From a virus, in the IMG/VR virus record IMGVR_UViG_3300027973_000089, positions 1 to 41,967 of that record: a stretch of DNA of 41,967 nt; one strand, 5' to 3'. Shown in pieces: positions 40,059 through 41,967 of the stretch. Made by a program: the position numbers and the translations under genes. Positions within the stretch are counted from its first letter, which is position 1. Each line of letters begins with the position of its first letter. A model generated the notes under the pieces. It did no database searches. It saw only the letters and a list, made by a program, of their open reading frames with translations, and was not told the DNA's origin.

Positions 40059-41967
40059 TTATATAGTTTTTTTAAGTTTTGATTTCAATTTACTTACCGT
40101 ACCATCATCAAACTCAATAACTAACTGTGGAGACATTGATATATACTGTTGCATTACATTTAGTAATCTATCTAATTTATAATTAATATTTGTACTTTGA
40201 GATGTTGTATTGCTATCTTTATATGTAGGATTGGTTTCTGTATCAACATTCGATGTATTCTTTGTTTTTATAGGATTAGAATTTATTTTTGTATCTACAG
40301 TTGCGTTGGATTTTACTGAAACATCTCCCAAAGTTTTTACATTTGTAGATATTTTAGACATATCTACAGATTGTAATGCCTTGAAACTATTAGCTAAAGA
40401 TAATATAGAATCTGATAGTTGTGAGATAGGGTCAGAATATTGTAATACTTTGTCTCCAAAATATCCAAAAGATAGTGCAAATGCTGCAAATCCAATGGAT
40501 GCTGCCATTAATCCTAAACTTGCTGTAGCGGCAGATGCAGCAAATACTATTAATGCAGGGCCTAACAATCCTATAGCAAGTACTCTTTCCATACTCATAG
40601 ATTCTAAAGAACTTGCAAATGCTTGTATAGCAGGTGCTGCTAAACTTAATGCATATCCTAATGCTACGGCTGATGCTAATAATATTGCTAATCCTAGTAT
40701 TGCCACACCGCTCATCATTATACTCCCAAATGTAGCCAATGCCGTACCTAATACTGTTAAACCTACAGCTGCCGCAGGTGCTGCTAAACCTAATGCTGCC
40801 ATACCTATTGCAGCAGGTATCGCAGCTATAAATCCAATAGATGCTAATACTAATGCTACAGAACCTAACAGAACTTTACTTGTACCCATAGACCTAAGTC
40901 CTGATGCTACTCCTTGTAAAGTTTTCTTTAATGCATCACCGTCAACCAATGACATTGCCTTTATACCTACCACAGCAGGTATAGCAGCTATAAATCCCAC
41001 AGATGCACTTATAAGTGATAGTGTACCTAATGCCACTTTGCCTGAACCCATAGACCTTAGTCCTGATGCTACTCCTTGTAAAGTTTTCTTAAATGCTTCT
41101 CCATCAACTAATGATAATGCTTTCATACCTATTACAGCAGGTGTCATTGCTATAAATCCAACAGATGTTGGAATAAGATTAACTGCCCCTAGCAAGACTT
41201 TTCCCTTCCCCATGTATCCAAGTCCTGCTGCTAAATTCTTTAGGAAATCTTTTATATTTTGACCTGACTTAGGTTTAATCTTATCTGCTGTTTGTGAGGA
41301 ATCTTGAATACCTTCATTCAACTTATCTTTAACAGTTCCTTCAACAGTTGGTGGTGTGGGAGCTTGTCCTCCTACAGTTGGTGTAACACCTGCTTTACTA
41401 CCCCCGAATGCTCCTCTCACTTTATCAAAAATACCTTTAGCTTTTGCGGGTATACTTTTTAAAGTATCCATATTAAATAGATTCTTAAACATACTTGTGA
41501 TGTTTCCGAATTTTATATTTGATAAAGCTTTAAAAGCTGTACCTATGCCTATTACTGCTAGTGAAACTTTTGCGATTGCATCTAAAGGATTTGCAAAGCT
41601 ATTTCCAAACTTCTTAACAGCTCCCGCTAAACCATCATCTATTATATCATTTATGAATTGTAATGGCATTAGTAAACCCTCAATAATATATCCAACAATA
41701 TAAAATGCCAATCCAACTCCTTTTATAAACAATGCCATCGCAGATATTATATTTGATGCAGTTTCTAACACAGGAACTAATGCTTCAACTAAAGGTAATA
41801 CAGCTATTATAAGTGCATTTTTAATTTTGCTTAATGCTACATCAAATCTTTCAGCTTGTTGAGCTTTTGATATTTCAGACTTTAATTGTCCTGCACTCAT
41901 CTTCTCTACACCATCCAAAGTTTTTAAATGGTCTAAAGCGTATTTTTGCTCCTCTTCCGATAATCCT
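40059..41967 (-). CDS. Tail tape measure protein, C-terminal part (runs off right edge)
   Basis: The frame is open to the right edge (first residues GLSEEEQKYALDHLKTLDGV), so the start is outside the window and about 635 residues are seen. The chain is long helical with many small-residue hydrophobic helices (LASAVALGYALSLAAPAIQA) and a polar Thr/Asn-rich C-terminus (TSNVDTETNPTYKDSNTTSQ). These are the marks of tape measure proteins, which set tail length and enter the host membrane on injection. The middle holds three 54-residue tandem repeats. A TTG at 41918 is not a needed start. It is followed directly by the tube-junction-type gene. Confidence 0.85.
   Translation of the reverse strand, partial: GLSEEEQKYALDHLKTLDGVEKMSAGQLKSEISKAQQAERFDVALSKIKNALIIAVLPLVEALVPVLETASNIISAMALFIKGVGLAFYIVGYIIEGLLMPLQFINDIIDDGLAGAVKKFGNSFANPLDAIAKVSLAVIGIGTAFKALSNIKFGNITSMFKNLFNMDTLKSIPAKAKGIFDKVRGAFGGSKAGVTPTVGGQAPTPPTVEGTVKDKLNEGIQDSSQTADKIKPKSGQNIKDFLKNLAAGLGYMGKGKVLLGAVNLIPTSVGFIAMTPAVIGMKALSLVDGEAFKKTLQGVASGLRSMGSGKVALGTLSLISASVGFIAAIPAVVGIKAMSLVDGDALKKTLQGVASGLRSMGTSKVLLGSVALVLASIGFIAAIPAAIGMAALGLAAPAAAVGLTVLGTALATFGSIMMSGVAILGLAILLASAVALGYALSLAAPAIQAFASSLESMSMERVLAIGLLGPALIVFAASAATASLGLMAASIGFAAFALSFGYFGDKVLQYSDPISQLSDSILSLANSFKALQSVDMSKISTNVKTLGDVSVKSNATVDTKINSNPIKTKNTSNVDTETNPTYKDSNTTSQSTNINYKLDRLLNVMQQYISMSPQLVIEFDDGTVSKLKSKLKKTI
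40770..41256 (-). repeat. Three tandem 54-codon repeats inside the tape measure gene
   Basis: A 162-base unit occurs three times: marker positions 41211, 41049 and 40887 start near-identical stretches such as ccttagtcctgatgctactc versus cctaagtcctgatgctactc. The protein unit reads KKTLQGVASGLRSMGSGKVA with SVGFIAAIPAVVGIKAMSLV. Units two and three (in reading order) are closest at the start; the last part of unit three has diverged into an Ala-rich helix. Repeat number could change tail length. Confidence 0.85.

Noticed and set aside
40210-41262. Plus-strand ORF of 350 codons, rich in Ala/Asn/Pro
   Set aside because: It lies antisense to the tape measure gene and exists because the Ala/Gly-rich codons there seldom give stops on the other strand; composition is unlike a real protein.
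1-41967. tRNA genes, CRISPR arrays, insertion sequences, integrase or attachment sites
   Set aside because: I saw no cloverleaf with conserved T-arm, no spaced direct repeats, no transposase or integrase motifs and no duplicated att-like ends. This was by eye; a tRNAscan-SE run would be needed to exclude tRNAs fully.
1-41967. Stop-codon reassignment
   Set aside because: TAA, TAG and TGA are all used as ends of well-supported genes (for example TAG at 4847, TGA at 31817, TAA at 37173), and none falls inside a conserved domain.

Overview
This 42 kb window is part of a large tailed-phage genome with every gene on the minus strand, so transcription runs right to left. It encodes a tape measure protein, LysM-like and other baseplate-type proteins, a T4-style recombination and replication set (UvsX, gp32-like ssDNA-binding protein, FEN/RNase H-type exonuclease, DnaB-type helicase), a family A DNA polymerase, a class I ribonucleotide reductase and a thymidylate synthase. 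That points to a T4-related myovirus lineage, which is an inference. A Bacteroidota host is suggested by strong AT-richness, A-rich leaders without Shine-Dalgarno sequences, several TAnnTTTG promoter-like boxes in the few real intergenic gaps, and a small CGC...FPY protein of a kind I associate with Bacteroidetes phages. I see no tRNA, CRISPR array or integrase. Genes are packed with gaps under 65 bases and many ATGA or short overlaps; no stretch over 300 bases lacks a gene.

In transcription order: (1) 41967-36649, tail genes: a tape measure protein cut by the right edge, a probable baseplate/tube junction protein, a LysM-like baseplate protein, a large baseplate-type protein and one more probable structural protein. 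(2) 36595-22601, DNA metabolism: a divergent exonuclease-less PolA-like protein, a small unknown, gp32-like SSB, UvsX, FEN-type exonuclease, DnaB-type helicase, NrdB, NrdA carrying an intein with a LAGLIDADG endonuclease, a small unknown, a full PolA with proofreading domain, a zinc-ribbon protein, a MazG-like protein and a RecB/Cas4-type nuclease. (3) 22692-10813, a SLOG-like gene, then a glycan island of about ten glycosyltransferase-type genes, one SAM methyltransferase and one non-GT protein; one GT-B enzyme is split into two overlapping ORFs. (4) 10777-5713, mixed accessory and probably virion genes: an acidic-tailed protein, a nucleotidyltransferase/HEXXH-metallopeptidase fusion, a holin-like protein, a run of small unknowns and a degenerate HNH protein. 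(5) 5709-1, a possible lysis/envelope and nucleotide block: a coiled-coil membrane protein, an SNase-like nuclease, a small CGC/FPY protein followed by a hairpin terminator, a subtilisin-like protease, two membrane-anchored glucosaminidase-like enzymes, a lipoprotein, a MazG-like pyrophosphohydrolase and the 5' end of thyA.

The DNA-metabolism genes form a near-continuous overlapping array that would give coordinated expression of dNTP supply (NrdAB, ThyA, MazG-like) and replication/recombination. The glycan island could decorate virion proteins, DNA or host surface polymer; the sequence does not say which. The best leads for something new are the second PolA-like protein, the intein placed exactly at the RNR catalytic cysteine with a non-canonical penultimate residue, the NTase-peptidase fusion, the split GT-B gene and the 92-base overlap that lies over an iron-sulfur cysteine motif.
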